Positions 46,779 to 57,745 are shown, counted from the stretch's first letter. The stretch: 64,000 bases of DNA from Lineolata rhizophorae (GCA_010093515.1 MU001701.1:1-64000), one strand, 5' to 3'. Made by a program: numbers and translations. Notes: generated by a model not told the origin, from the letters alone.

Positions 46779-48465
46779 TCAATCCTCACGCTCACTCCTC
46801 GGCGGCTCCCTACCCCACACCTCATCGACGCTCTTCTTCCCCTTGCTCTCGGGCACGCCCAGGGCGACGAAGACCCAAAACACGGCCGCCAGGGCCGCGA
46901 AGACGAAGTAGACCTTGCCGCCGAGGCGCTCGTTGGCGAGGGGGAAGAACTGGGCGACGACGAAGGTGGCGATCCAGTTGGCGGCGAGGGCCCAGCTCTG
47001 GGCGGCGCCGACGGCGGCGGGGCCGACGAGCTCCGAGGCGAGGATGAAGGGGACGGGCCCGAGGCCGAGGCCGAAGGAGGCGACGAAGGTGAGGACGGCG
47101 ACGGCGGAGAGGGCGGGCACGTGGCGTAGGATGCCGGCGGCGAGGAGCAGCGACGAGATGCCCATGCCGGCGATGGAGGACAGCAGGCACGTCCTGCGGC
47201 CCCAGCGGTCGACGAGCGGCGAGCAGGCGAAGGTGACGACGACGTTGAGGGCCGACACGCCCAGGTTGAGCGCCGCCGACCGGGCCGACAGCAGCGACGT
47301 CAGCAGCGACACGCCGTACATGATGATGGAATTGATGCCGGTGAGCTGCTGAGCGAGCATGACGCCGACGACGGCGAGCACGGCGCGGCGCGAGGCCGGG
47401 TCGCGCAGCACGCCGATGATGGAGAGGTGCCTGCTCTCATGACGGCTCGGCGAGGGGGACTTGCCCAGCGACGGCGTGCGCGGCGCGGCGTCTCGCTCGT
47501 CGTGGGCCAGCAGCGTCTGCTCCTCGTCGCGCACCGTGGCCTCCGTCTCGTCCTCGGCATCGCTCTCGGCATCCCAGCTCGCAATCTCCTCCTCCACCTC
47601 GAAGTACTCGCCGCGAATCTTGTGCAGGTCCTTGACAGCGCGGGTCTTGCGCCCGGCGTGGGCGTTCCAGCGGGGGCTCTCGACACTAAGCACTAGGCCG
47701 ACGGCCTGGGCAGCCCCGATGGCGCCCCCCGCCGCCAGGATGACGCGCCACAGGTTGCCCTTGCTCAGGAAGAAGCCGAGTAGCTGCGCGATCAGGATGC
47801 CGACGTTGACCATGACCTGGGTGAGGGAGCCGAAGAGGCCGCGCTCCTTGGGCGGCGCCACCTCGGAGATGTAGAGCGGGACGGCGACGAGGGCGGCGCC
47901 GGCGCCGACGCCGGACACGAAGCGGCCCAGGGCAAGCACGCCGATGTTGGGCGCCAGCGCCTCGAACACGGGGCCCAGCGTGAAGAAGATGGTCGTGAGG
48001 CGCATCGTGAGGAGGCGGCCGCGCTTGGCGGCGATGGGGCCGGCAGCGAGGGCGCCACTGAGCCCGCCCAGCGTGAAGATGGACCCGACAAGACCCCATT
48101 GGGTGGGGTCCATGGGGATGCACTGGGGAAGAGCGGAGGCGGTAGTGGCGGGGGCGGAGAGGGACGAGTGGATGGACTCGCGCTTGCATCTTATGACATC
48201 TTCGGGGGGGTTGAGCTCGGACTGGGCAGTGACAGTCAGCAGGCGGTGCGGCTTGAAGAGGGCAACACGGAGAGGAACGGATTCATACCAGATGGAAGCC
48301 GAACAGCAGCGGCCCGATGGTGGCGACGAAGAGGATGAAGATGAAGTAGCCCGTCAGGTCCTTGAGCCAGGTGCGCGGGTCCATGGTGTGGTGCTGGCGC
48401 AGGCGGCGCTTGGGCTCCTCCTCGGGCAGGGACGCGGGGATGGTGATGGTGTCGTACTGGCGCAT
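46779..48465 (-). CDS. MFS sugar-type transporter (Vps73/YBR241c-like)
   Basis: Twelve-helix major facilitator of the sugar porter subfamily. Exons 48465-48289 and 48221-46779 give 539 residues. The N-terminal cytosolic part (MRQYDTITIPASLPEEEPKR) leads to TM1 (GYFIFILFVATIGPLLFGFH). Sugar-porter signatures are GRFVSGVGAGAALVAVPLYI followed by SEVAPPKERG, VESPRW at the end of the first half, and DRWGRR in the second half. The central loop is long and acidic (ESDAEDETEATVRDEEQ) with a possible phosphorylated segment (LGKSPSPSRHESRH). The start MRQYDTITIP and the two-exon structure match the fungal Vps73/YBR241c group found in vacuolar membranes; substrate is unknown. The closest experimentally studied members have no proven cargo. 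Confidence 0.9.
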
Positions 48466-49512
48466 TGTGTCCCGTGAGCAGGTATTTCTTTCCGCTTGCT
48501 TCTTCCTTCAACAGATCCCATGGGCAGGGTCGGGGCCAGACGCAGCCGGACAAGGGGGCATCTGAAGCACATATATAGCACGTACCGGAAGGCTCGGCGG
48601 CGCTCACGACGGCGGGCGCGTCGTCATTGAGCGGCGGTCGGCGGCGCAGCAAGGGGGTGGGGGAGGCGAGCTGCAGCGCGCTCGCGGCGCGGAGCGTGGG
48701 AGTCGAGGCGGCGGCCGTGAGAGGCTGTCGCGGGCGCGGGCTGGGGCGGCGGGCGTGGGTGTCGGAGGAGGCCGACGGTGGTGATGCGACGGGACGGCGG
48801 GGGCAGCGTGTGACGCGAGACGCGGCCCGCGCTGGGCCCGGGGCACGCGGCTCTGCCGACGCGGGCCTCCACCACCTCCAGCCTCGCCCGCACGCCGGCC
48901 GTCGGACTCGCGCGACGCGCTCCAGTCCGCGCCCGTCCACGGCCTGCCGCGATGGCATTCTGGCGACGATTTTCTCTGTCGCCCTCGAGCCGGCCGCCCG
49001 CCGACTGGGCCGTCCCCGAGCGCTTCCTGTCACGCCGGCACGTCACGGACACCACCCGCCGACCGTCCCGCGGCCACGTCCGCCGCCGCGGTGAGGCGCA
49101 ATCTCTGCTTTTACTCGATTCTCCTACGTACAGCGCGCCTCAGGCCGCGGTCCCGGTTGCGGGCCGGCCATCTTTTATAGCCGCGCCGCGCCGCGCGCAT
49201 GCAGCATCTCGTGAGCCGGCCTGCAGCCACGCGTCACGCACATGGCGGCCCGCGGCGCCCGATTGGCTCGGGCAGCCACGTAGCACTCCGTTATTCTTGT
49301 TGCCCCGTTGAAGGGCTGTTCCTTTTGGGCTGCGGCCCGCACCGTATTCGCCATGTTCCACCTTCTCCCTCGCGAGCGGTGCTGCTGGATCTGGTCCGGC
49401 AAGTCATCCGCGCTTGGCCGTCTGTCCACATGGCATCGAGCGCATCGGTTCAGTCGTGTGTTTCCGGCCGGTTTCTTTGGGTCTATAAGCCTTTTTTCCC
49501 CACACTCTCATC
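48466..49512. other. Upstream region of the MFS transporter gene
   Basis: About 1 kb, very GC-rich from 48600 to 49100, with overlapping Arg/Pro/Ala frames on both strands that carry no motif. The 5S rRNA gene begins at its right edge. Confidence 0.4.
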
Positions 49513-49631
49513 ACGTACGACCATAGACTGTGGAATGCATCGGGTCCCGTCCGCTCCCCTGTAATTAAGCCACAGATCGCTGGACTAGTACTTCGGTGGG
49601 TGACCACGAGGGAATCCCCGGTGTTGTACGT
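49513..49631 (+). rRNA. 5S ribosomal RNA
   Basis: A 119-nt match to fungal 5S rRNA: it begins ACGTACGACCATAGACTG, contains CCCGTCCGCTC, AAGCCACAGATCG (A-box region), GGTGGGTGACCACGAG and GGAATCCCC (C-box region), and ends GTTGTACGT. Helix I pairs fully (ACGTACGAC with GTTGTACGT, one G-U). A T run follows at 49631-49634 and again at 49636-49643, as expected for an RNA polymerase III terminator. It stands alone, in keeping with the dispersed 5S genes of filamentous ascomycetes. Confidence 0.93.
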
Positions 49632-50101
49632 TTTGCTTTTTTTCCGGGTCTGGTGTTCAAGAACGAAGCATGCGATATCACCGATAGCATCCAAGAAGTG
49701 AGGTAAGTTTGGATTTTGGTATGTCGATGCGTGGAAAGCCGCAACGGTTTCGGTCCTGCACTCCCTAGTTACCGAGCGGAATGATCACGACAATATCCTC
49801 CAACAACACGTTCTGGTGAGAACATTTTCCTTATTCGGTGCTTCTCATAATACATGTTGAATTTTTTGGTCCCCTTCGTTGTCGTACTCCATACAGTCCT
49901 TTTCGCGGACCACAATTGGTATATGCGCTTCCAGCGTCGTTCCAAGACCTAGCGCCCTTTTTCATGTTAAATGAAAAAGCATCTTACTCCACGCTCCGCC
50001 CTATGCCTAACAAAAAAAAAAAAAAAAAAAAAAAAAAAGCATAGCCAACACGACCGTTGCCAGATAGCCAAAATCACCACTCAAAATTCCGGAGGCGGCC
50101 T
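49632..50101. other. Intergenic: 5S downstream and methyltransferase 3' region
   Basis: 470 bp containing a pol III T run, then ordinary sequence, then a 27-A homopolymer at 50012-50038 shortly before the end of the MetE-like gene on the other strand. Confidence 0.45.
50012..50038. repeat. 27-nt poly(A) homopolymer
   Basis: An uninterrupted run of 27 A. It lies 380 bp after the 5S gene and 64 bp beyond the stop codon of the minus-strand MetE-like gene. It may be a retroposon tail or simple slippage; no flanking target duplication was seen. Confidence 0.9.
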
Positions 50102-51494
50102 TTACGGCTCGCCGGGCCAGATCTCGTCAGCAATCTCTCTTACGAGCTTCAGTTTCTTCTCCATATCTTCGTGCGTAACCAAGTTACCAACAGCGTGGCT
50201 CGCGAATCCGCACTGCGGGCTGACGCCCAAGCGCTTGAGCGCATCCTCCTTGGAGCAGCCGGCGCCCTTGGCCACGACGCCCGCGGCCGAGTGCACGCGC
50301 GCCACCATCTCCTCCTTGTCCTCCATGGCCGGGAATTTGCTCGTTATGACGCCCAGCACGCAGTTCTTGTGCGCGGGCAAGTGCTCGAGAGGCTCGAAGC
50401 TGCCCGCTCGCGGCGTGTCGTACTCGAGGTAGTAGGTGGACACGTTGAGCTTGGTGAACAGGGTGCGCGCGATGCGGTCATAGCCGCCCTCGGAGAAGTG
50501 GCGCGAGCCGACGAAGTTGCCTGGACTCGGGGTAAGTACAATGTCGAAAATCGCGTTCCCGAACAAGGGGGAAATCGAGACTCACCTCGGCAGATGTGCA
50601 GGCCGATGTGCATGTCCTCGGGGGCCTTGGAAATGCACTCGTTGTAGAAGTCGACGTAGGCGAGGAAGAGGTCGTCGGACGTGCCACTGTTGAGCGGATC
50701 GGCTTTCCAGCCTTCGATCATCTTCTCGGAGCAGAAGTAGGCGAAGTTGGGGTCGTCGATCTGCACGTTGCGCAGGCCCGCCTTGTACAGGATGTCCAAC
50801 TCGGTCTGGTACGCGACGGCGATGTCGTGGAAGTACTCCTTGTCGTTGGCGTACACGTCCTTCGGGTACGCCCTACCCTCGCGGTACCGCAGGTGGTACC
50901 AACAGGGGGCGGCCAAGGTCATCTTGATCTCCCCGTGGCGCTCCGACGGCGTCAGGGACTTGAGATACTCATACTGCCCGATGTAGGTGCTCTCGCCCGT
51001 GTGCCGGATCTTGCCCGTGCATACGATGCTCTCGCCGGGGATCTTGTCTTCCTCGAGGAAAGCTGCCATGTCCGGCACGTAGGTGCGGAAGATGTCGAGC
51101 GTCGGGTTCTTGATCTCCGTCATACCCTCGAGCCCGGGGAAGAAGGTGCCCCAGAACATGTGGCGGCTGGAGGTTATGGGTCAGTTCTCTTCACCGCTTT
51201 CGTATCTACTCTCACCGAATGCCATGGGATATGGTTGGGTATCTCCAGTTCAACAACCAAAGGAAGCTCTTAGAGAAATTGCGCTCACCGGTACTCGCCG
51301 TCAGTGATCGCCCTGTAGCCCCACTTGATCTGCTTGTCAACGATATCCTTGATGGCTTCATCCTCAATCCTCTGGAGCTCCGCGTCGCTCGCCTTGGGCC
51401 CGCCAAACTCTCCCCTAGCCTCGAGAAGCGGCTTCGGCCTCAGCAGAGAGCCGAGATGCTCGGCGCGGAATGGCGGGTTGCGGTGGGTAGTCAT
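50102..51494 (-). CDS. Short MetE-like zinc methyltransferase (UROD/MetE-like)
   Basis: Resembles the C-terminal catalytic half of cobalamin-independent methionine synthase. Exons 51494-51289, 51166-50586 and 50520-50102 give 401 residues, about half of full MetE. The zinc ligands are in place: HIC in IGLHICRGNF (spanning the last intron), the Glu of YYLEYDTPRAGSFEPL, and the Cys of GVSPQCGFASHAVGN. The start MTTHRNPPFRAEHLGSLLRP is typical of the stand-alone short form, with RYREGRAYP and VQIDDPNFAYF in the barrel. Without the N-terminal half it may not use polyglutamylated folate; many short homologues use other methyl donors or substrates. A cluster of CACGTG boxes lies 1.4 kb upstream. 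Confidence 0.9.
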
Positions 51495-53229
51495 TGTTGT
51501 TTGAGATTTTACAGAACTTGGAATCGAGCAAGGTCGAAAGGATAGCTTTCGGGTCTTTTCAGCACCGCCGGATAACCAAAAGAACAGCCAACGGCCAACG
51601 TAGCAAACGGAACGACACGATCTAAAGCAATGGCTAAGCTGCCTTTAAGACCGAGCAAGTAGCACCTCGGCAATTCACGCGCAGAAGCTTGACAACCAGT
51701 GTTCCAGACTTTAAACAGAGACGGCGTCAAAAGGGGTTTGTGGGCCAAGCAGCAAGAGAAGGAAGACGTCACGGCCGGTAGAGCATCCCACTTTAAAGCT
51801 CTGCCGAAGAAGATGCAGCCTTTTTTTTTCTTTCTCTCCCCGCACTTCGGGCCGCCACCAGGGGGGGGCGGCACCTCTTATACTTAGATGCCGGACGGTG
51901 CGCGAATCCCCATTGCCCCGTGCTCTTCTCCGCCCTCGCCTGCAGACATTGCCGCTTTGTCTTGTCCGCACGAGCAGGGGCCCTAGTAGCAAAACTGCCC
52001 CCGGCCAGGGCCCGGCGCGGCCCTGGAACGAAAGGGGATGGCGGGGTCTGCGGCAAAGGCGGGCTGGCCGTCGAATGGCCGAGCGCCGCTCGTAACTGAG
52101 GCGGACGGACCGGGGCTGTGGATGACGGGTTTGGCGGGGCTGCCAGCCCTCACTAAACCTTCCCTACCAGCCTGCATGTGGGATCCCATTGCATTCTTGC
52201 CCATTGCATTCTTGCCCGCTGGCGCAGCGAGCCAAATTCGGCTGGACCGAGGGCGCAAGGGCGCCGTGTGCGAGTCGCAGAACGGCTGAATTGGACTGAT
52301 CATGATTCTGCCCGGAGTTCAATGGCGGCTCCGGTGCTCACGGGTCTCGCAATCCCACGGCAAACAGGACCTACGTAGTAAGCCCACCCCACATGCAGGC
52401 AGTGAGAACTTTCAGACAGGACTGCGGAGTCCGAGCCCCGGACACATCAGGCCGACGGTTCCCTAAATGGCAAATCATGCCTGCCTCCACCTAAGTTTGC
52501 CTCGTGGGTCTAGGCATGATGCCAGTTGCCCCAGTGCCACCTCCAATCCCGCGTATGATGACAGGCGGGGCACGCGTGCCTTGGCATCGGCGCCCCGGAC
52601 ACCGCCGACCCACGCCCGGCGCAAACGGCGGGGCGCGCGCCGCAGACTTTGCAGAAATGGTGGGGATGCCTGGGCTTGCGGCTTGAAGGCGGCAGGCTCG
52701 CGGCGAATCACGGGAGCCGCGAGCAGAGATCGGCCGCCCGTCGCATGGTTTAGTAGCGTTTTGCAAGCCACCCGACCTGCGCCGACTCGCCTGCCGGCAG
52801 TTCCATGTGGCCCCGCGGCTGGCGGAAGCCGAGGGGCGCGGGCACGAGCGCGGAGTTGGGCAGAGGGGAGCACGTGCTGGCGCTGCACGTGCTGGCGCTG
52901 CACGTGCTGCAATCTTCACGTGCCGGGGTCGTGGTTTGGCGATGTTCGGACGCAATTGACAAGCATGACGCTGGACCATACTTCCGTCTTGGCCTGAGCT
53001 TGATGACCTCGACACGATCGAGGCCACGCCCAAAGATCACATCCGCCGCGGATGCCGGCGTGTTCAAATCCATCCCGGCTCGACGAAGTCGGTCATCATG
53101 GATATGTCAGAATTACTGCCATTGCTCTCCGCTCGAAGTAACGAACCACGGATGCCTCGTAGGAGTGAAGAGCGTAGTTCGAACAACGTGACCGTATATG
53201 TGCTGCGCGCTTGCTATTTCCCCGAGAGC
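51495..53229. other. 1.7-kb intergenic region with E-box cluster
   Basis: Holds a T/C tract near 51819-51840, a 15-bp duplication at about 52185-52214 (CCATTGCATTCTTGC twice) and four CACGTG boxes at 52871-52922. Several frames of 100-180 codons cross it on both strands but are compositional. No protein or RNA gene is supported. Confidence 0.45.
52871..52922. promoter_or_regulatory. Four CACGTG E-boxes in a 15-bp tandem repeat
   Basis: The unit CACGTGCTGGCGCTG occurs twice and partly a third time, followed by TTCACGTGCC. CACGTG starts at 52871, 52886, 52901 and 52917. Such boxes bind bHLH factors; TCACGTG is the Cbf1 site of yeast sulfur genes. The nearest start codon downstream on the minus strand is the MetE-like gene. 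Confidence 0.5.
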
Positions 53230-54248
53230 CTACCATCCATCATCGATCCCCCTATCTTTCTCCGCCTTCCGCCTCTCCAGGGTCATATCCCACCACCATT
53301 CGTGCGGCACTTCCGTGGTTTCACCAGGCCGTTCGTCCCAGGGCTTCGGCGCCAGGATATAGTGCACATTCTTCACGCACTCATCCCGCCAGATCGGGGC
53401 GTGCACGTAGTCGTACCGCAGCGTCTTGAGCGCATTGTACACGTACGGCAACGCCACCCATCTCCCCGGGAACAGGTCCGCCAGCAGGCTCTGGTCCGCG
53501 AACTCGTAGCCAGCAGTGCTGGTCGCCTGCCCCAGGCGCTCGACGATGGCGTCGTAGACCTCCCGCGACGGGTTCACGACCTGGAGGCCGCCGTTGGGCA
53601 TGGCGAGCCCGGCCGTGGGCGGAGCGCCCTCGGCCTGTGCCCGCTCCGGCTCGCCGTGCTGCATCGTGAAGGCGCAGTTCGCCGGCACCCAGTCGCGCGG
53701 GTAGTGCGGCTTCCCGAGCGGGTTGCAGACGCAGGCGTGGGAGGCGGCGAAGGCGCGGGTCGCTTTGCCGTCGGCGGCGTCGGCGCCGGCGTCGAGCGCC
53801 AGCTCCATGAGCTCGTCCATGTTGCGCCGCACCAGCATGTCGCTGTCGAGCTGGACGACGCGGTCGTAGGCCGTCAGCGAGAAGGGCGTCAGCTTGCTCC
53901 AGCAGTCGTAGAAGCGCGGGTCGCGCGAGAAGTCCTTGGGCGTCGCCGGCAGCAGGTAGGCGACGCGCTGCCGGGGGATGCCGCGCGCGGCGAGCGCCGC
54001 GTGCCCGGCCGCCGGGAAGCCGTCCGTGTAGAGCGCGACGAGCGGGTAGGCGGACCCGGCCCGGCGCAGCGAGTACTCGAGCGTCAGCAGCCCGCTCAGG
54101 TACGCCGTGTTGGTTATGAGCGTCGTCCAGACTACAAAACGCTCGCGTCAGAACGCGTGCCTGCCCTCGAGCGCCCTCGTTGGGCCGACGCACCTTTCTT
54201 CGACTCGACGACGCGCTCCCCCGCCGTTGGGTCCGCATTTGGCGCCAT
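53230..54248 (-). CDS. GT8-like glycosyltransferase (glycogenin/Gnt1 type)
   Basis: Nucleotide-sugar transferase of the GT-A fold related to glycosyltransferase family 8 (glycogenin, galactinol synthase, fungal Gnt1-like). Exons 54248-54194 and 54131-53230 give 318 residues. The fold opens WTTLITNTAYLSGLLTLEYS and SAYPLVALYTD; the metal-binding DxD is in RVVQLDSDMLVRRNMDEL. NGGLQVVNPSREVYDAI and YEFADQSLLADLF are typical acceptor-side motifs, and KPWDERPG near the C terminus matches the K-P-W signature of the family. No signal peptide or membrane helix is evident, so it is probably cytosolic. The sugar donor and acceptor cannot be read from sequence. The intron (GTGCGT to TTGTAG) joins SKK to VWTT in frame. 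Confidence 0.88.
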
Positions 54249-54831
54249 TGCAGATGCTCCCAAGCCGCGCAATGCCTCAAATCGAAGGCCGACGGCGGAG
54301 CGGTATTGGGGAGAAGTCGCAAAGAACTTCCAGCACTGGGGGTTGACTACATGGCAGTTAATTTCCCGCGAAGCTGCTCACAAATCGCAGATTCCGTGCC
54401 CGCAATGACGAACGCTAACTAGTGCGGAGCCGTCCGGATCTGATAACCGAACCTGATCATAGCAATTGTTATCTTTTGGATCAAGGCTCTCGAGGGCGTC
54501 AACTGCAGAATGATTTATGGCATTCTTATCCCTATGGGAAGAACAAACCATGTGCGTCTCATTAGCGGGGCTGAATTTCTCGTCAGCTCAGAATTTCGAC
54601 CTTCAGCTCCACCAATGTAGCGCCTCCGATGCGGTGCCAAATTGCTGCCGTCAACGATCGGATCAATCTCCGACGCCACCCGAATTTCGTCCAACGCGAC
54701 ATCCACCGGTTTCCACTTTGTCAGCGCGTAGCACCCGGCCAACGCTCGTCTCGCCCGTTCGACTGCTCATTTGACAGCGGCATGTCTAACGCTCTCTCCG
54801 CCGGCTCAGAGACATTCCAGCCAAGTTGGCA
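54249..54831. promoter_or_regulatory. Shared divergent promoter of the GT8-like and carrier genes
   Basis: 583 bp between divergent start codons. Composition is mixed and no TATA box is clear. No additional gene is supported. Confidence 0.4.
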
Positions 54832-56149
54832 ATGTCGGCTCCGGTGAGCGTAGCGCACGATGATCTTGCCGGAACGACCGGCACGGCCGGAAAGAGGAAG
54901 CGGACCCCCGTTACCTCTACCACGAGCAATTACAAAGGCTTCGTTGCCGGCGTGTTCTCTGGAATCGCGAAACTGAGCGGTGGGTGGCTTCGCATGTGCT
55001 TATTACTCGGAGACGGGCTGCGAGGACTAACGTGCGGACTCAATCGCAGTCGGACATCCGTACGTGCTGGCAGCAAAGGCGAAATGTTTGCCCGGTACCT
55101 AGTTCTGACCAGCTCCAAGATTCGACACGATCAAGGTTCGCCTGCAAACGTCCGAGAAGTCGCGGTTCCGCGGGCCGCTCGACTGCGTTCTCCAGACCGT
55201 ACGCAAAGAAGGCGTCTACGGCCTCTATAAGGGCGCCACGCCGCCGCTGGTGGGATGGATGTTCATGGACTCTGTGTAAGGGATTCTTGACACGCCATCC
55301 TGGCCAGCACAAACGGCGCATATCTGACGTGTCGAGCTTCGCGCAATAGGATGCTCGGCTCGTTGACGTTGTACCGGCGTATCTTGCGAGAAAAGGCGTT
55401 TAGGCCGAGGCAAACGGCCGACGGTGGGCCTGGCAAATTGCCGGCATTCGGCCACGGGGTGGCCGGTATGTTTGCCGGCTGGACCGTTAGCTTCATCGCA
55501 GCGCCGGTGGAGCACGTGAAAGCGAGGCTCCAGATCCAGTACCAGGCGAAGAAATCCCAACGCTTGTATAGTGGGCCGCTTGACTGTTCCAAGAAGCTGG
55601 TACGGATGCCCAAACGCTTGATCAGCTGCAGTCGTGTTCCATTTTAAGTGCTTCGGAGTCGGAGCGTACCCGTCGCGCGGCTCTTCTCTCCCGCGATGGT
55701 CTAGGTAGAATCTTGGAACCTGCAGCTAATGCAAGACACAGCTCAAATCGCACGGGATCCCGGGCCTGTTCCACGGCCTTAGCGCCACCCTCATCTTCCG
55801 CACCTTCTTCTTCTTTTGGTGGTCGACGTACGATCTCTTTACGCAGGCTCTCACCAGCCGTACGTCACTCTCCACGCCCGCCGTCAACTTCTGGGCCGGA
55901 GGCCTCTCCGCCCAGGTCTTCTGGATCACGTCCTACCCCTCGGACGTGGTCAAGCAGCGTATCATGACAGATCCGCTAGAGCCCGAGCGCCGTCGGTTCC
56001 CGCACTGGAAGAACGCGGCGAAGACTGTTTGGCGGGAAAGCGGGTGGCGAGGGTATTGGAGGGGGTTTATGCCGTGCTTTCTGCGCGCGTTCCCGGCCAA
56101 CGCGATGGCGTTGGTGGCGTTCGAGGGGGTGATGAGAGCGTTAGAATGA
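54832..56149 (+). CDS. Mitochondrial carrier protein (SLC25 family)
   Basis: Six-helix inner-membrane metabolite carrier. Exons 54832-54979, 55050-55059, 55120-55275, 55350-55599 and 55742-56149 give 323 residues. The three signature repeats are HPFDTIKVRLQT, APVEHVKARLQIQ and YPSDVVKQRIM, each ending a first helix of its module. Conserved blocks include GLYKGATPPLVGWMFMDSV, GMFAGWTVSFIAAPVEHVKA, FRTFFFFWWSTYD and FLRAFPANAMALVAFEGVMR. The latter resembles the carnitine/ornithine-like branch; the substrate cannot be stated. The second exon is only 10 nt and supplies VGH and part of Pro of the first signature. The final intron uses the CACAG at 55737-55741 rather than the nearer CTGCAG, since only that keeps LKSHGIPGLFHGL in frame. 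Confidence 0.93.
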
Positions 56150-57745
56150 GGCTTTTACGAGGCGCCATGTCAGAGCTGGTGCAAAGTGAGTGGGCTTTGT
56201 TTGTAGCCGATCGAGAGGCTCGTCATCCGAAAGACTCAGGCCGAGCTTTGTGCGGTGCACGATTACCGGGGCTGTCAGTGCAATGCGAACGGCTTGCGAC
56301 AACGTTGCAGGGTGAACACAGTCTTGTACCAAATGCTCGGTGGATTGCTAGAATCCTAACCCGAGTGCGTGCAGGCACTATCAATGACTTTACCAAGGTT
56401 CTAACGGTGCGAAGTCAATGTGTCACTCAACCTTGATTCTCACGAAGCTTGCTGTTGTATTTCCGCAATGTCTAGTTCGTTTATTGGCCAGACTTTTTTC
56501 ATCCTCGCAATCACATATTACCGTTCACATGTCTAGGTGCTTCCGATTGTTAGGTCCCATATCACTGCTATTTACAGTACTTGCATCTTCGGTTTTCTAG
56601 TGCTCAGCTACTTATCGAAGCTCAACATTTATATTACTTCCATATCTGCGCTATCTTCAACATAGCGCCTAAACGAGGGTCTGGGCACTAGTCTACACAA
56701 TATTCATTTTCTTTTCTTTTTTTTTTCTCGACCTAGATCTTTGGCAAACGGGTATATGCATGGTATGGCCAGTGTTACCCGGTCTTGATATGTGTGAAAC
56801 AGCGTAGTGTGTCCGTTTCCATATGAATCAAACGGGTACACCCATTATAAGGTAGGTGACCTCTTCTCGTTCATGATTGGACCGCCATCCTTCTGTTGGT
56901 GCATGTCTCAGCCCTGGAATCCAATCTAGACATTAACGGCCTCCAGCATCCAGTCAGGAGTTAGCCACAACAATGACATTCCACGTGGGCCAACAATACT
57001 GTCTCAGTGCTTTCTTCTCCAACTAGAACTATGTCGTATCACTTGCAGCAATCCTCACCACGTACAATTCAACCTGACGAGAAATGAGGCTTCCCTAGAT
57101 TAATAGAATGTTTGGTGATTCAATAGACAATGCTGTTTCTCGTTCGCCTCGCAGGACTGTGTGACTATTCCAGCGGGCTTCTGGAAGGTTCTTCACCGCT
57201 AGTGCGAACAGGAATAGCACACAGGGCGAATCAACCGTGAGACTGGGTCTCTGAGTCAATGAAGGTATGTCTATTAGCTCTTCGTCCCCAAAAGTGCCTA
57301 GCACCCGTGTACTACACGCAGTCATCCCTCTTTGGCCGAGCGACTTATTTGTCAAGCTCTCCCACATGTCTCACAATCATAAGGCTCTTTAGCAACACCC
57401 ATGCTACTGTAGAGTCAGGTTTCATGACTGGCACGACTATCGTGCTGGTCATTCCCGCTATAAAATCCCCCCTCTCTCCCCACTCCAACATTCGTTTTGT
57501 CGCTCATCTACACTGTCAACTCTTCTAAGGTTTACAACTCGTACCTTGACTAGACGCCCTCTTTTCATGTAAGTATAGTAGTATCTAGAAACGCACAGGC
57601 CCTGTATTCATGAACACTTTCCCCTAGTCCTCTCTTGTTTAGATGTGGACCTTTACAGTGCTCTTCATTGCTGGGTCATCTGACAAGACTAACAGAAAAC
57701 TCGACCGTCCCAACACTCAGGGTCTAATAGTTCACTTCTCTCATT
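56150..57745. other. Upstream region of the Argonaute gene
   Basis: 1.6 kb, AT-richer than average, with a T/C tract near 56709-56727. A TATAAAA box at 57459-57465 is followed by a CT-rich start-site region, and a possible 5' UTR intron runs from GTAAGTAT (57570) to GACTAACAG (57694). No other gene is supported. Confidence 0.45.
57459..57465 (+). promoter_or_regulatory. TATA box of the Argonaute gene
   Basis: GCTATAAAATCCCCCC is followed by a run of pyrimidines (CTCTCTCCCCACTCC), the usual fungal TATA plus CT start-site arrangement, 280 bp before the ATG. Confidence 0.55.

Noticed and set aside
48952-49094. Short plus-strand frame starting MAFWRRFSLSPSS
   Set aside because: Briefly resembles a small exported or mitochondrial protein, but it is Arg/Pro-rich, lies in GC-rich upstream DNA of the transporter gene and has no recognised continuation.
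53098-54408. 436-codon plus frame across the glycosyltransferase gene
   Set aside because: Antisense to the GT8-like gene, whose DxD motif and intron are coherent on the minus strand.
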